DNA of 64,000 bases from Bacteroidota bacterium (GTDB lineage: Bacteria; Bacteroidota; Bacteroidia; Bacteroidales; F082): assembly GCA_016715945.1 (NCBI GenBank), contig JADJXJ010000003.1, forward strand, positions 558,001 to 622,000, in the 5' to 3' direction. Shown here in pieces: positions 51,329 to 61,415 of this stretch. Below the pieces are notes generated by a model. It did no database searches, had not been told where the DNA came from, and saw only the letters and a list, made by a program, of their open reading frames with translations. Within the stretch, counting starts at the first letter, position 1, and the number at the start of each line of letters is the position of its first letter. A program made the position numbers and the translations under genes.

Positions 51329-51622
51329 ATGATAAAAGAAATCATTCAGCACCTTACGCGCTTCAAATATTTGTACACCCTGGCAGTTTTTGTGGTGTGG
51401 ATGATTTTTTTCGATCAGAACAGGTTGGAGCATAGCCTGCGGTTGCAGCGCAATTACAACGCACTGATCCGGCAGAAGCAATATTACCTGCACGAAATCA
51501 GGTCGAATCAGGAGGAGTTGCGCAGTCTGCAATACGATACGGCCTACATGGAAAAGGTAGCCAGGGAGAAGTACCTGATGAAACGTCCGAACGAGCGGAT
51601 TTATGTGATGGCCCGGGACTGA
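51329..51622 (+). CDS. Septum formation initiator family protein (DivIC/FtsB-like)
   Basis: 97 residues with one membrane helix (FKYLYTLAVFVVWMIFF) and a coiled coil (HSLRLQRNYNALIRQKQYYLHEIRSNQEELRSL), then DTAYMEKVAREKYLMKRPNERIYVM, the typical ending of the family. It belongs to the cell-division core complex that controls septal wall synthesis. It is about 70 bases after the MOSC-MogA gene. Confidence 0.9.
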   Translation: MIKEIIQHLTRFKYLYTLAVFVVWMIFFDQNRLEHSLRLQRNYNALIRQKQYYLHEIRSNQEELRSLQYDTAYMEKVAREKYLMKRPNERIYVMARD

Positions 51623-51728
51623 AGGGCGCTTTATTTCTTTTTTGTTAATTATTCTCAAAACATCATTTTGCGGCCCGTGGTTTGCAACTAAAGTGCATGT
51701 TTCAGTGTTCTTAGGAAAAAGTTAACAC

Positions 51729-51944
51729 ATGCGCTTAATACTCGAAAATCTCATCCGTAAAATCCGCAACCGTCGCAAGCCGGGTGCTGCTGGTGCAAGG
51801 GTTCGTTATAAGTTTAACACGCCCGGATTCAGCAATTTTCATTTATTGCCTTACAAGAGCAAACGCCCGCCGCTGAATATTTTCAGGCCGCACTGGACCG
51901 GAAGCTTCAGGCCGCAGACCAGGATACAGCGTCTGGCCAGATGA
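51729..51944 (+). CDS. Small basic hypothetical protein before the ABC transporter
   Basis: 71 residues, rich in Arg and Lys (MRLILENLIRKIRNRRKPG...). I do not recognise it. Support for it being real is an AGGAAAAAG sequence before the ATG and the ATGA overlap of its stop with the ABC ATPase start, a typical coupling. No membrane segment or domain is seen. Confidence 0.45.
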   Translation: MRLILENLIRKIRNRRKPGAAGARVRYKFNTPGFSNFHLLPYKSKRPPLNIFRPHWTGSFRPQTRIQRLAR

Positions 51945-52858
51945 GCTCAGGCAAACCCGAAACGGTGGTCGCCTTGCGCAACCTGAGCAAGGCTTTTGGC
52001 AGCATCAAGGCGGTAGACGACCTCAGCCTGAGCATATATCGTGGCGATATTTACGGTTTTCTCGGCCCGAACGGCTCCGGAAAAAGCACAACCATTCGCA
52101 TGATGCTCAGCCTCATCCGTCCGGATGTGGGTGAGGTTTTGCTATTTGGTAGCCGGCTCACCGATCGCCATCGTGCAGTGTTGCATAAGGTGGGTGCCCT
52201 GATTGAGCGGCCTGATTTTTACAACTACCTCTCAGCGATTAAAAACCTGGAGATCCTGGCGGGATATTCCGGCATCAGGCCAGGCCGCAGCCAACTGATG
52301 CAATTGCTCGAACTGGTGGGCTTATCGGACAGGGCAAACAGCAAAGTGCGCACCTTCAGCCAGGGGATGAAGCAGAGGTTGGGCATTGCGCAGGCTTTGC
52401 TGCACGATCCGGAGCTTATCATCCTCGACGAACCGGTTAATGGCCTCGACCCTCAGGGCATTCGCGATATGCGTGAGCTTATTCTGCGACTCAATAGTGA
52501 AAAGGGCAAAACCCTCGTGATCTCTTCGCACATTCTGCGCGAGATGGAGCTGGTTGCCAATCGCATGGTTGTCATCAGCAAAGGCAAGGTAGTGGCCGAA
52601 GGAGAAGTGCAGTCGCTTATCCGGCAGGCCAACCGCACCCTTAGCCTGCTCACTGACCAACCGGCGCAAACCCTCCGACTTCTGCAGGATCGGTACAAAG
52701 GAACTGCTGTTGTGCTGCTGCCCAACGGTGAAATTGAACTTGAGGTGGCTCCGGAGGAAGTGCCGGCCATAAGCAGGCTGATCGTTGCCCACAACATCAG
52801 CCTCTATAGCCTGGCCCAACGCAATAGTCTGGAAGATTATTTTTTACAGGTAACATGA
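51941..52858 (+). CDS. ABC transporter ATP-binding protein
   Basis: 305 residues. Walker A GPNGSGKST, signature FSQGMKQRLG, Walker B LIILDEPVNGLDP and the switch His in SSHILREME are all present. The family is that of ABC-2 exporters (CcmA/NatA-like), with a C-terminal extension of 80 residues. It powers the permease encoded next, which overlaps by 4 bases. The substrate is unknown. Confidence 0.93.
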   Translation: MSSGKPETVVALRNLSKAFGSIKAVDDLSLSIYRGDIYGFLGPNGSGKSTTIRMMLSLIRPDVGEVLLFGSRLTDRHRAVLHKVGALIERPDFYNYLSAIKNLEILAGYSGIRPGRSQLMQLLELVGLSDRANSKVRTFSQGMKQRLGIAQALLHDPELIILDEPVNGLDPQGIRDMRELILRLNSEKGKTLVISSHILREMELVANRMVVISKGKVVAEGEVQSLIRQANRTLSLLTDQPAQTLRLLQDRYKGTAVVLLPNGEIELEVAPEEVPAISRLIVAHNISLYSLAQRNSLEDYFLQVT

Positions 52859-53694
52859 TGCTCCGACTCATCAGGCTGGAATTCAGCAAGCTATTTCGTC
52901 GCGGACTCACCTACATCGGGTTTGGGGCCATTCTGATCATCGTGCTCATTATCCATGTGGGCATGTATGCCGAAGGCCGCAAACTGCTCGATCTTTTGGT
53001 GAAGAACCTTTCGGACGTGTTTACTTTTCAGGGCGAACTGATCAATGTGTACACCGTCAGCTATGTCATCCTCAACAGTTTGTGGATACATATTCCCATT
53101 CTGGTGGCCATCGTATCAGGCGACATGCTCTCCGGTGAGGCCGGACGTGGCACCTTCCGCCTGCTGCTCACAAGGCCCATTAGCCGCCTGGGTCTGGTCA
53201 CGGCCAAATACATCACGGCCCAAATTTATGTGGCCATGCTGGTCATCTTTCTGATGGCGATGAGCCTGGGTATCGGAAGATTGTTCTACGAACCTGGCGA
53301 TATGATTGTCCTGCTCAACACCATCAATATCTTCAGCGAGAACGATGTGATGTGGCGGTTTGCCGCCGCCTTTGCTTATGGCATCCTGAGCATGTGGGTG
53401 GTTTCCGGACTTGCATTTTTGTTTTCGGGCATCTCAACCAGCTCGCTCAGCTCTGTATTGGGTACGATGGCTGTTATCATTGTGTTTTCGATCATCTCCA
53501 ACTTCAGCATAGGTATTTTTGAGCTTATCAAACCTTACCTTTTTACCACCTATCTCAACGGCTGGATGTTGTTTTTTGATGAGCCGGTCGACTGGAATAA
53601 AATCTCCTTCTACGCCTTTGTGATGATATTGCACATTACTGCATTCTTCATAGCTACATTGCTTATTTTCCGAAAAAAGGATATCACCTCATGA
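52855..53694 (+). CDS. ABC-2 type permease
   Basis: 279 residues with six membrane helices. GDMLSGEAGRGTFRLLLTRPISRLGLVTAKYI is the standard ABC-2 loop after the second helix. It pairs with the ATPase upstream. The LolA-like gene overlaps its stop, so transport of a lipid or envelope component is possible but unproved. Confidence 0.9.
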   Translation: MMLRLIRLEFSKLFRRGLTYIGFGAILIIVLIIHVGMYAEGRKLLDLLVKNLSDVFTFQGELINVYTVSYVILNSLWIHIPILVAIVSGDMLSGEAGRGTFRLLLTRPISRLGLVTAKYITAQIYVAMLVIFLMAMSLGIGRLFYEPGDMIVLLNTINIFSENDVMWRFAAAFAYGILSMWVVSGLAFLFSGISTSSLSSVLGTMAVIIVFSIISNFSIGIFELIKPYLFTTYLNGWMLFFDEPVDWNKISFYAFVMILHITAFFIATLLIFRKKDITS

Positions 53695-54362
53695 AACGAA
53701 GCATACTGTTTGTCCTGTTTCTTGGATTTGCAGCTGCCACAACGGTAACTGCCCAGCCCGATGCCAACGCCATTGTTCAGGAGATCTTACGCAGGGGAAA
53801 GCTGGTCAATTCTTTCGAAGCAGATGTGACCATCGACGTGGATGTCGATTTCATTAAAATACCTGTGAAACAGGGCAAGGTGTTTTACAAGGCTCCGGAT
53901 AAGTTCAGGTTTCGGGCGCCGGGTTTTGCATTGATCCCCAAACGCGGGTTGAATTTCTCGGTGATGGAGATGCTATCGGGCAGTACCACAGCTATCTATG
54001 CCGGCGATGATGCGCAAAATCACATCCTCAAGATCGTGCCCCTCGACGATAAAGCCGATTTTGTGCTGAGCACGTTTTGGGTGGACAAAAAAAATACCCG
54101 GATTTCGAGGATGGAGGTCAATACCAAGGGCAAAGGAAATTTTCTGGTCGAGTTTACCTACGGCCGTTTGAGCTACGACTTGCCCGAGACCTCAACTGTA
54201 AGTTTCGACCTGCAACCGGTAGATATTCCCATGAATTTTGCAGGAAATTTCAAAATCGATCAGTCCAAAGCCAAAGACCGCAGCCAGGGGCGGGTTGTCA
54301 TCCGATACAGCAATTACCGTGTCAACGGGAGCATTCCAGAGACGGTTTTCCTTGAAGATTGA
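53691..54362 (+). CDS. LolA-like outer-membrane lipoprotein carrier protein
   Basis: 223 residues with a signal peptide (SILFVLFLGFAAATTVTAQ). The fold is read from IVQEILRRGKLVNSFEADVTIDVDV, GKVFYKAPDKFRFRAPGFALIP and FWVDKKNTRISRMEVNTKGKGNFLVEFTYG, which follow the LolA-like pattern of a half-barrel that binds acyl chains. It may carry lipoproteins or another lipid in the periplasm. It is coupled with the ABC genes. Confidence 0.8.
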   Translation: MKRSILFVLFLGFAAATTVTAQPDANAIVQEILRRGKLVNSFEADVTIDVDVDFIKIPVKQGKVFYKAPDKFRFRAPGFALIPKRGLNFSVMEMLSGSTTAIYAGDDAQNHILKIVPLDDKADFVLSTFWVDKKNTRISRMEVNTKGKGNFLVEFTYGRLSYDLPETSTVSFDLQPVDIPMNFAGNFKIDQSKAKDRSQGRVVIRYSNYRVNGSIPETVFLED

Positions 54363-54410
54363 TTTGTGTCAATCAAACAATCACATTGTAAATTAACGTC
54401 ATAACGAATA

Positions 54411-54445
54411 AAAAAACCGGCCGACCCAGATGGGTCGGCCGGTTT
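54411..54445. terminator. Bidirectional terminator
   Basis: A perfect stem (AAACCGGCCGACCC with GGGTCGGCCGGTTT) around the loop AGAT, with A residues before and T residues after. It lies between converging genes, the LolA-like gene on plus and the T9SS protein on minus, so it can end both transcripts. Confidence 0.88.
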
Positions 54446-54465
54446 CGTCAATTGGTATCACCAGA

Positions 54466-57400
54466 CTACCTCACTACAACCAGTCTTTTAGTTATGGTGC
54501 CTTTGTCGGTGTGGATCTGAATGAGATAAACGCCGGCTTTCCAGCTTTCGGTGTGCACCTTGAGCATGGTTTCGCCGCTGAGCATGGCATCGCTCACCAC
54601 CACGCCTACGGCATTGGTTATGGTGACACGCTGCATGGGCAGGCTGCGGATGCTGAAGGCTTCGCTGGCCGGGTTGGGATACAGGCTGGTGGCAGCTTCC
54701 AACTGCTCGTCAACACCTACCAGGATGTTCACACAGGCCTCGTTCGAAGGTCCCGACTCGCCCGAGCCATACACTGCCGTCACATGATAGCAGTGCTGTC
54801 CCAGCTGCATTTCCATGTAGCTGTAGAGCATCTCTGTGATGTTGCTTGCCAGCAACTGACCATTCTTGTACACCTTGAAGTACTGCAGGGCCTTGCTTTC
54901 GTTGTTGCTCCATGCAGGCTCGCCGGTTTCCACCTTCTTGCCGGGGATGTAGCTCATGGGCTCGCCATTGATGATGGGCGGGGTGATGGCATAGGAGTTC
55001 ACTGCGCCGGGAGCGCCCTTGGCCCTGATCAGACAGTTCTTGCGGAAGTCGGCACCCAGGCTTTCGAAGGTGCTCCATGCGCCGGAGGTGTAGTTGCTGT
55101 TGTAGTAGTGTGTACCATCCTGGAATACCCAGGGTTCGCCCACACCATCGTCGGTGGCTATGCCTACGAAGCCGTTGTAGGCCACTCCGATGAAGAATCC
55201 GCCCTGAGCCACAATGGGTTGCGGCAGGGTGTGCGTGTTCCACTGGTTGTCCACATTGGTCACCGTGGCTTCATAGAGCACATTAGCGCTGTTGGGCATA
55301 CCTTGTGCGTCCAGTCCGAACACACGGATCACGATGCTGGCATGGGGGCCGCCTTCGCTGGTCAGGTACCAGCTCAGCTCGCTCAGGGTGGCCGATTGCG
55401 GATGCTTGGCGCCAATCACCCCATTGGTGGTACCGCTCTGGAAGCCCAGCTGTCCGGTGGAAACCCCGTCGTCATAACGGAATTCCACTTCCTGGATCAT
55501 GTTCCACTGCAGCTGCACCAGGTTGGGGTTGGTGGGGCTGATGGTAGCTGTGAGGTTCTTGGGCGAGAGGATGATCTCGGTAAGGATGATGTTGGGCAGG
55601 GTCAGGTTGGTGCCGCCTACCTGAACGGTGCTCTGGTAGGGTTGATATCCGTCCTTGGTCACCTTGATGGTGTAGGTCTGGTTGGCATACACTCCGGCTA
55701 TGCTGAACTGGCCATTGGCACCGGTGGTGGCATTGTAGTTCTGATACCCTTCGAGCACCACGGCTGCGCCTTCAAGACCTACGGTTGGGGCATCGTTGCC
55801 AGCCACAAATCCGCTCACCGTAACCTGCGGCATGGGCTGCAGGGTCACATTGAGTGTGGTGGTCTGGTCGGCAGTGATGGTGGCCGGCTGGGTCTGGGTG
55901 ATGTAGCCCAGCTTGCTGAACTCAACATTGATCTGTCCTGCAATCACATAGGGGAAGTTATACTGTCCCTGTGCGTTGGTGTAGGTGATGCTGCTGGTGC
56001 CCACAATCTGCACTTTCACACCTTCGACAGGTGCACCCTGCGGATTGCTGACCACGCCCTGCAGTGCGCCAAGGCCGCTGGTGTTGAAGAACAGGGTGAT
56101 GTCGGGATGTCCGTTCTTGAGCTGTGTGGCTGCCGGAGCAGGCGGATTGGTGGGATCGTACACCGTGGCATCGGCCTGCACATGGCGTGTGCGGTTGGGC
56201 TTGTTGGGGGTCTCAGTCACATAGAACTTGTCGTTGCTGTTGAAATACTGGTCTTCCCATACCCTATAGGTGTAGAGCACCAGGTTACCACCGGTGTAGA
56301 TGTAAGGCTGGTTGAAAGGAATAAAGATGGTGTTGGCGCCAATGGGGAAATCAACCGTACCGTCGAAGACCAGGGTCAAGGTGGAAGGATCAACCCAACC
56401 GTCGGAGAGGTCGGGCTGGGTGGTGGTGCCCATCCAGATCTTTACTTCCTTTCCTGGCAGATTGGTAGCGAAGTTGTTAAACAGGTTGATGCCAGTGATT
56501 GCACCAGCGGTATTGTTCAGTTCATCGGGATAGAACAGGGTCTGTGCCAGGGAGTTCTTCCAGTAGAAGTCGAAGGGAATGCGGTAGGTGGGCAGGGTGG
56601 TCTGGCCGCCAATGGTGATGGCGACAATACCCGAGGGTTGTACGACTACGTTGAGTGGAGCAGTTGTGTTATTGTCGGGATTTTGATCGCCCTGCAGGTC
56701 AACATGACCAAAGATTGTCATTGGTCCGGGTGCGGAAGGGGTCCAGCTGACCACTGCATTTGCGCTCTCGCCGGGTTGTATTGTTGGTCCGGCTACACTT
56801 CCAAGCACATTGCCCTGGCTGTCCTTGAGTTGAACGGTGTAGTTGTTTTGAGCTACAAGGCCAAGGTTTTTAACCACAACGGTATAATCTGAAGCCTGTC
56901 CAACTGTTGGCGTGAGGTTACCCGAAATGGCAAAAGCCGAAAGGTCGTTGTCCACCGATTGCAGGCAGCTGAAAGTGGCTTTCCATCCGTCGCGGGTGAT
57001 CGAACCATCGGAAGTAAACACAAAGGTGATGGCTCCTTCAGCATTTGTGGCAATGAGCTCGACCAAAAGCGGAGGCACGCCCACTCCGTTGAATCCATTG
57101 GCTGGTCCAATCTGGGGCGAGGAGGTATTTGGCCCGTCAAACACTTTGAGGAAGTCGTAGTTGGCCTCAGTATTAAACTCTGTGAAATTGAACTTCATTT
57201 TAGCGCCCGGGGTTGCCGGCAGGAAAGTCAACGTAAAGTTTTCGTTGTTTTGATATTGACCTGTAGGGCCGCCGGAATCATAGAAGTTGCCATTGCAGGC
57301 GGTAACCGTGCCATTCTGCATATTTACATCCACACTGTTGGCGATGGTTACGGTGGCTGTCACCGGATCCGATTCGCCCACCTGTGGTTCAGTGTAGGTG

Positions 57401-59089
57401 GCGGTTACGCCGTAGGTGTAAGTACCGGGTTGCAGTGGGCTATCCATGTAGGAGCGTTGCGATGGTGGATTGGTGGCGATCAAGGCGCCATCGCGGTAAA
57501 TGTTGTATCCCGAGAGTACATAACTGCCGCCGCCACCGCCACCAACAGTACCTTCGATCAGGAAGGGCAATCCCTGTGCGGGTGTGCCGGTGCCCGTGTC
57601 GAGGAAGTCCTGCCAGGTCTGGCTGCTGCCAAGGAACTGCTTGGCATTGCCTGTCACAGCTTGTCCGTTGATGGTGATCGGAGGTGCCCAGGGGCCACTG
57701 GCCAGGCTGCCTGCCAGACTGTAATCAATCCAGTAGGTGCCGGGCTCAAGCGTCAGACCAGGAGTTTCCAGTACAAGATACATGATCGGACGGGTGGTGC
57801 CGGGAGTGGTTTCACTCCTGCGGTAGGTGTTGGTCCAACCGGTAGCTGTCATCCTGTTGGTAGTCATGTCGCCCCAGATGATCTGGCCACCCTGGGTAGG
57901 ATCGCCATCCCATACCTGGATGTAACCGCCTGTCATGGTGCTGGTTGTGGTCGAACCGGTCTGGTATGCATACACAGTGATGCTTTCCACGTTCCAGGTT
58001 TCAGGAACTACCACGTCGTCGGCCATGCGGTTGCCCGAAGCATACTGGATACCGGCGCCGAGGGTGTTCATACCCAGGGTGCTGTTCTGCAGGATGCTTT
58101 CATCCGAACCATCAGGACCTGTGCCGGGGCTGTTGATGAATGGTCCGTTGTCATGGAGCAGGGTGCGGCCGGTGCGGGTGCTGTTGGCTTTGTATCCGCC
58201 AGGCAGCAGGTTGGCAGCACCTCCGGTCTGCATCAGCTCGGCCGATGCTCCGGCTGCTACGCTTACAGCTGCATCGTAGCCCGAACCAATCACAACACCC
58301 CTCTCGGGAAGGATTTGTCCGTTGCTGCGGCCAATCTGCGATTGCAGGTTGTATGCCACAGGCTGTGCGCTGCGTGTAGCGGGTCCAACATACACATTAT
58401 CGAGCATGATGGCCGAACCGTCGTTGAAGTTATCGAGCACGTGCTCACGGAAGCCGATGTAGATCTGGCTGCCGGCAGGCACGAAGTCGGTCAGGTTGAA
58501 GCTCATCAGCTGCCATTCGGTGGTGGTGGTAGAGGTGGAAGTTCATCTCGGCCACAACAGTTGTGAAGGCAGCCGGATCGTTCTGGCTGGTGGTGCTGAT
58601 GCGCACGTCGAAGTTGTCGTTGTAGCTGCTGAAGGCGTAGCGCACATAGAAGCGGAGCTGATCGCCGTTTTCAACAGTGATCTGTGGTGTTACAATCCAT
58701 TGGTCGTTGGCTGTGGTGCCACCAGTGTTCCAGGTGCAGAAGGCCATCTTGCTGCCGCCTTCCGGAGCCGGAGTAGCTGTGCCTCCCTGCCATCCCGGGA
58801 TGGGGGTAGTGCCGGCATTGAGGCTGGTCCAGCCTGTGCCGCCATCAGGGTTCAGTTTAACCCAACCTGCGGGTGGGAAGTCGCCTTCGAAGCCTTCGTC
58901 AAGCTTCACGGTGCCGCCGCCACCGCCGCCTAAGTCGGGCGCCTGCCAGTTTAGCTGGGCTTTAAATCCGGCATCGACGGCTGTAAGATTGCGTGGTGCC
59001 GGGAAGTTGTTGCGTTCTTGGGCTGGTTGTTGTGCCCAACCCCAAAAAGGTAGCAGCAAGGCTGCCAGGAGGGTAGAGATTTTTCTCAT
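54466..59089 (-). pseudogene. Large T9SS-secreted multidomain protein, frameshifted near its N-terminus
   Basis: Two frames join near 58545 to give about 1540 residues. The order is a signal peptide (STLLAALLLPFWGWAQ), a choice-of-anchor J domain with FEGDFPPAGWVKLNPDGGTGW, an FN3-like segment, a CUB-like domain near 475-585 (GQYQNNENFTLTFLPA ... YDFLKVFDG), CARDB-like repeats, two carboxypeptidase-regulatory domains (GVVSNPQGAPVEGVKVQIVGTSS; VAGNDAPTVGLEGAAVVLEGYQN), further FN3-like parts and a T9SS sorting tail (LYPNPASEAFSI ... GVYLIQIHTDKGTITKRLVVVR). It is probably displayed on the surface. One inserted base in ATGAAC breaks the frame; removing it gives MTSTSTTTTEWQLMSFN. Confidence 0.85.
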
Positions 59090-59185
59090 GATATTGGTGT
59101 TTGGTGATTAGAAAAAGTCGGGTCTAAAATAAGAAAGTTTTTTAAGTGCTTTACAAAAGCAAAATTTTGTTACAGGCATAAGTAC

Positions 59186-61168
59186 CTAACGAATCAGGAG
59201 TTTCAGGCTGTGGTTTGTGCCATCGGTAAACCGCAAAATGATAAAAGCAAGCCCCTGGTATCCATTGGTTCTCAATTCAAGCCTGTGATTGTCCCGGCTT
59301 GTTGCCGAATGAACTGATTTTCCGTCGGGGCTGATGATATCACCCGACAGAAGGTTTTCTCCAAGAATACGAATTGTTTGTTCGCCGGGGTAATGCCTGA
59401 TTATCAGGGGTTTCTGGTTTTCGGCCAGGGAAGTAACGATATCCACTGCAATCACTACTGCCTGGGATTCGCCCGGAACGGGAGCGGTGTAGGTGGCCTT
59501 AAGCGCAAAATAATGAACGCCTTGTGGGAGATTTTGAATCAAAACATTGTTGGTGTTTGGGCCATACTGACCGATGAATTCATCGTTTTGCCACAATTTA
59601 TACCCATCGAGCACAAAACTGGTGCCGCTCAGATCGGGTGCCTGCCAGCTGAGCTCGACGTTATTCTGATTAACGATGGCCGAAAAGTTTTGCGGTACAG
59701 GGAAAGCCGGTAACGCAGTGCGGGCGATGAAACCAGTGCGGTCGTTGCTGCCTTTGTAAGTACCAAAGCGCACATTGGCCTGGCCTGCAGGGATATTCAG
59801 CTCATATACATTAATATAAGCCGAATCGCTTGCACTGAAAGTTTGTTCGTAGGAAAGCGCAACCAGGTCGAGCATGCCATCGCCGTTCACATCTCCAAGG
59901 CTGGCTCCGTTCATATAGGTGAAACCTGTCGGACGAAGCGGGAATCCTTCGACCTGTTGTCCGGTTTCGATGTGGTAGGCATGGATGAAGCCTTGTCCGC
60001 CCACCATCAGGTTGCTTCCGAAAATAAGCTCGTGCGATCCGTCGCCGGTAATGTCAGCCACGCAAATTGTGCTTTCGAGGCCGCCGGCTTTTACAATCGG
60101 GAAATTTGGCATCAGGCTTCCGTCCGGGTTGAATCCGTAGAGCATGGGTTTGGGCTCTTCGCCTATGGGGCGGCTGGCGAAAATCCTGAAGTCGTTGTTC
60201 CCGCTCAGGTCAACAACAGCAGGCGGGGAATAGGTCCAGCTGTTCTCGTCAACCGCCACAGGCCAGCCCGTCCTGTAAGTGCCATCGAAATTGCGGACGT
60301 AATAATGTGGGGCATCCCCATGTGTGCTGCCCACGATGCTGAGGGTGCCATTGCCGTCGAGGTCAACAAGCAGGGGCGATTGATACGACAGGCTGTAGTT
60401 TTGCGAAACGACGGGATACCCAGGTTTGAGGGTTCCGGCAAGGCCGTCAAATGCAAATAAGTTGCCATTGGAAGTGCCGGTCACTATGTCGGGGATGCCG
60501 TCTCCGTCCAGGTCGCCCACCGAAGGTGTGATGGCCGGTGTGCCACCCAGATTGTACGACCAGAGTACAGTTCCATCGAGGCGCAACACATGCAGGTTGT
60601 TGGAAGTCCTCGTTTGTACGATGATTTCCTTCTGGCCGTCGTTGTTCACATCGGCTATGGCTGGTGCGCACAAAATCCAGTGGTTGGAAAAGTTGACCGG
60701 CCAACCCGGCATGGTATTCCCCTGGGCATCAAACAGGTACACTCTTCCGTTGTTGGGTACCCCGCCGGTGACCTGCACAATACCCAGGGAGGCGCTGCCG
60801 TCGATTGCTGCAACAGATGGAGGATAAATAGGCGTCCCGGTAAGTGGTTTGCTCCAGAGCAACTGGCCATCGTGTCCAAAAACCCTCAGGGCGTTGAGCG
60901 AGGCGGCAAGAATTTCCTGTTTGCCATCGCCGTTCAGATCAGCAAGCGTTACGTTTCTGAAGTTTTTAAAATTGGGATGTGCAGGAATTTTTTTCGGAAA
61001 CCCCGGCATCTGACTGATCAACCGATTGTTGGTGGGTGGGAGATCCAAATTGAAGTCGTTCAGGGTGCGAACCATGACCCTGCCATCCTCATCAAGGTAG
61101 GCCTGTTGTACTTGTGCCGGAACCAAAAGGTGCGTCGCAAGGAAGAAAAGTAGAATTAATACCCTCAT
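59186..61168 (-). CDS. FG-GAP/VCBS-repeat protein with T9SS-type tail
   Basis: 660 residues. A signal peptide (VLILLFFLATHLLVPAQ) is followed by at least six FG-GAP-type calcium-binding repeats (LADLNGDGKQEILAA, ADVNNDGQKEIIVQ, GDLDGDGIPDIVTG, DLDGNGTLSIVGS, ADITGDGSHELIFG, GDVNGDGMLDLVAL), an FN3-like domain (510-590) and a C-terminal sorting-type domain (GENLLSGDIISPDGKSVHS ... LKLLIR). It should form a beta-propeller on the cell surface or in secretions. It lies 96 bases upstream of the other T9SS gene on the same strand. Confidence 0.87.
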   Translation of the reverse strand: MRVLILLFFLATHLLVPAQVQQAYLDEDGRVMVRTLNDFNLDLPPTNNRLISQMPGFPKKIPAHPNFKNFRNVTLADLNGDGKQEILAASLNALRVFGHDGQLLWSKPLTGTPIYPPSVAAIDGSASLGIVQVTGGVPNNGRVYLFDAQGNTMPGWPVNFSNHWILCAPAIADVNNDGQKEIIVQTRTSNNLHVLRLDGTVLWSYNLGGTPAITPSVGDLDGDGIPDIVTGTSNGNLFAFDGLAGTLKPGYPVVSQNYSLSYQSPLLVDLDGNGTLSIVGSTHGDAPHYYVRNFDGTYRTGWPVAVDENSWTYSPPAVVDLSGNNDFRIFASRPIGEEPKPMLYGFNPDGSLMPNFPIVKAGGLESTICVADITGDGSHELIFGSNLMVGGQGFIHAYHIETGQQVEGFPLRPTGFTYMNGASLGDVNGDGMLDLVALSYEQTFSASDSAYINVYELNIPAGQANVRFGTYKGSNDRTGFIARTALPAFPVPQNFSAIVNQNNVELSWQAPDLSGTSFVLDGYKLWQNDEFIGQYGPNTNNVLIQNLPQGVHYFALKATYTAPVPGESQAVVIAVDIVTSLAENQKPLIIRHYPGEQTIRILGENLLSGDIISPDGKSVHSATSRDNHRLELRTNGYQGLAFIILRFTDGTNHSLKLLIR

Positions 61169-61375
61169 AATTAATTAGTTAAAGGTTATAATTGGAACAA
61201 TTGCATGTCTGAAATGTAGTCAATATTTGCATGCTACGAAAGTTTGATAAAGTTTAAAGTTGCTTCCATAAAGTTTGGGTAACTACAAGTTGCAGTTCTT
61301 CTCGTCCGAAACCGATTGCGGGACTTGCGCGCTTGCCAATGTCTGCTTTTACCGCCCTGCAAAAGCTTAAAGATT

Positions 61376-61383
61376 TACTTTTG
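61376..61383 (+). promoter_or_regulatory. Possible -7 element for the GH13/GH65 operon
   Basis: TACTTTTG fits TAnnTTTG, 32 bases before the ATG at 61416. No clear -33 element is found at 19 bases, so the call is weak. Confidence 0.35.
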
Positions 61384-61415
61384 TGATAAGAGATAAAAAA
61401 CGTAACACATTGATT

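Noticed and set aside
54430..58566. Two very long plus-strand open frames (820 and 535 codons) opposite the T9SS gene
   Set aside because: They are antisense to a well-supported protein with signal peptide, named domains and sorting tail; their translations are low in charged motifs, Gly/His/Val-rich and match no family. They result from codon bias.
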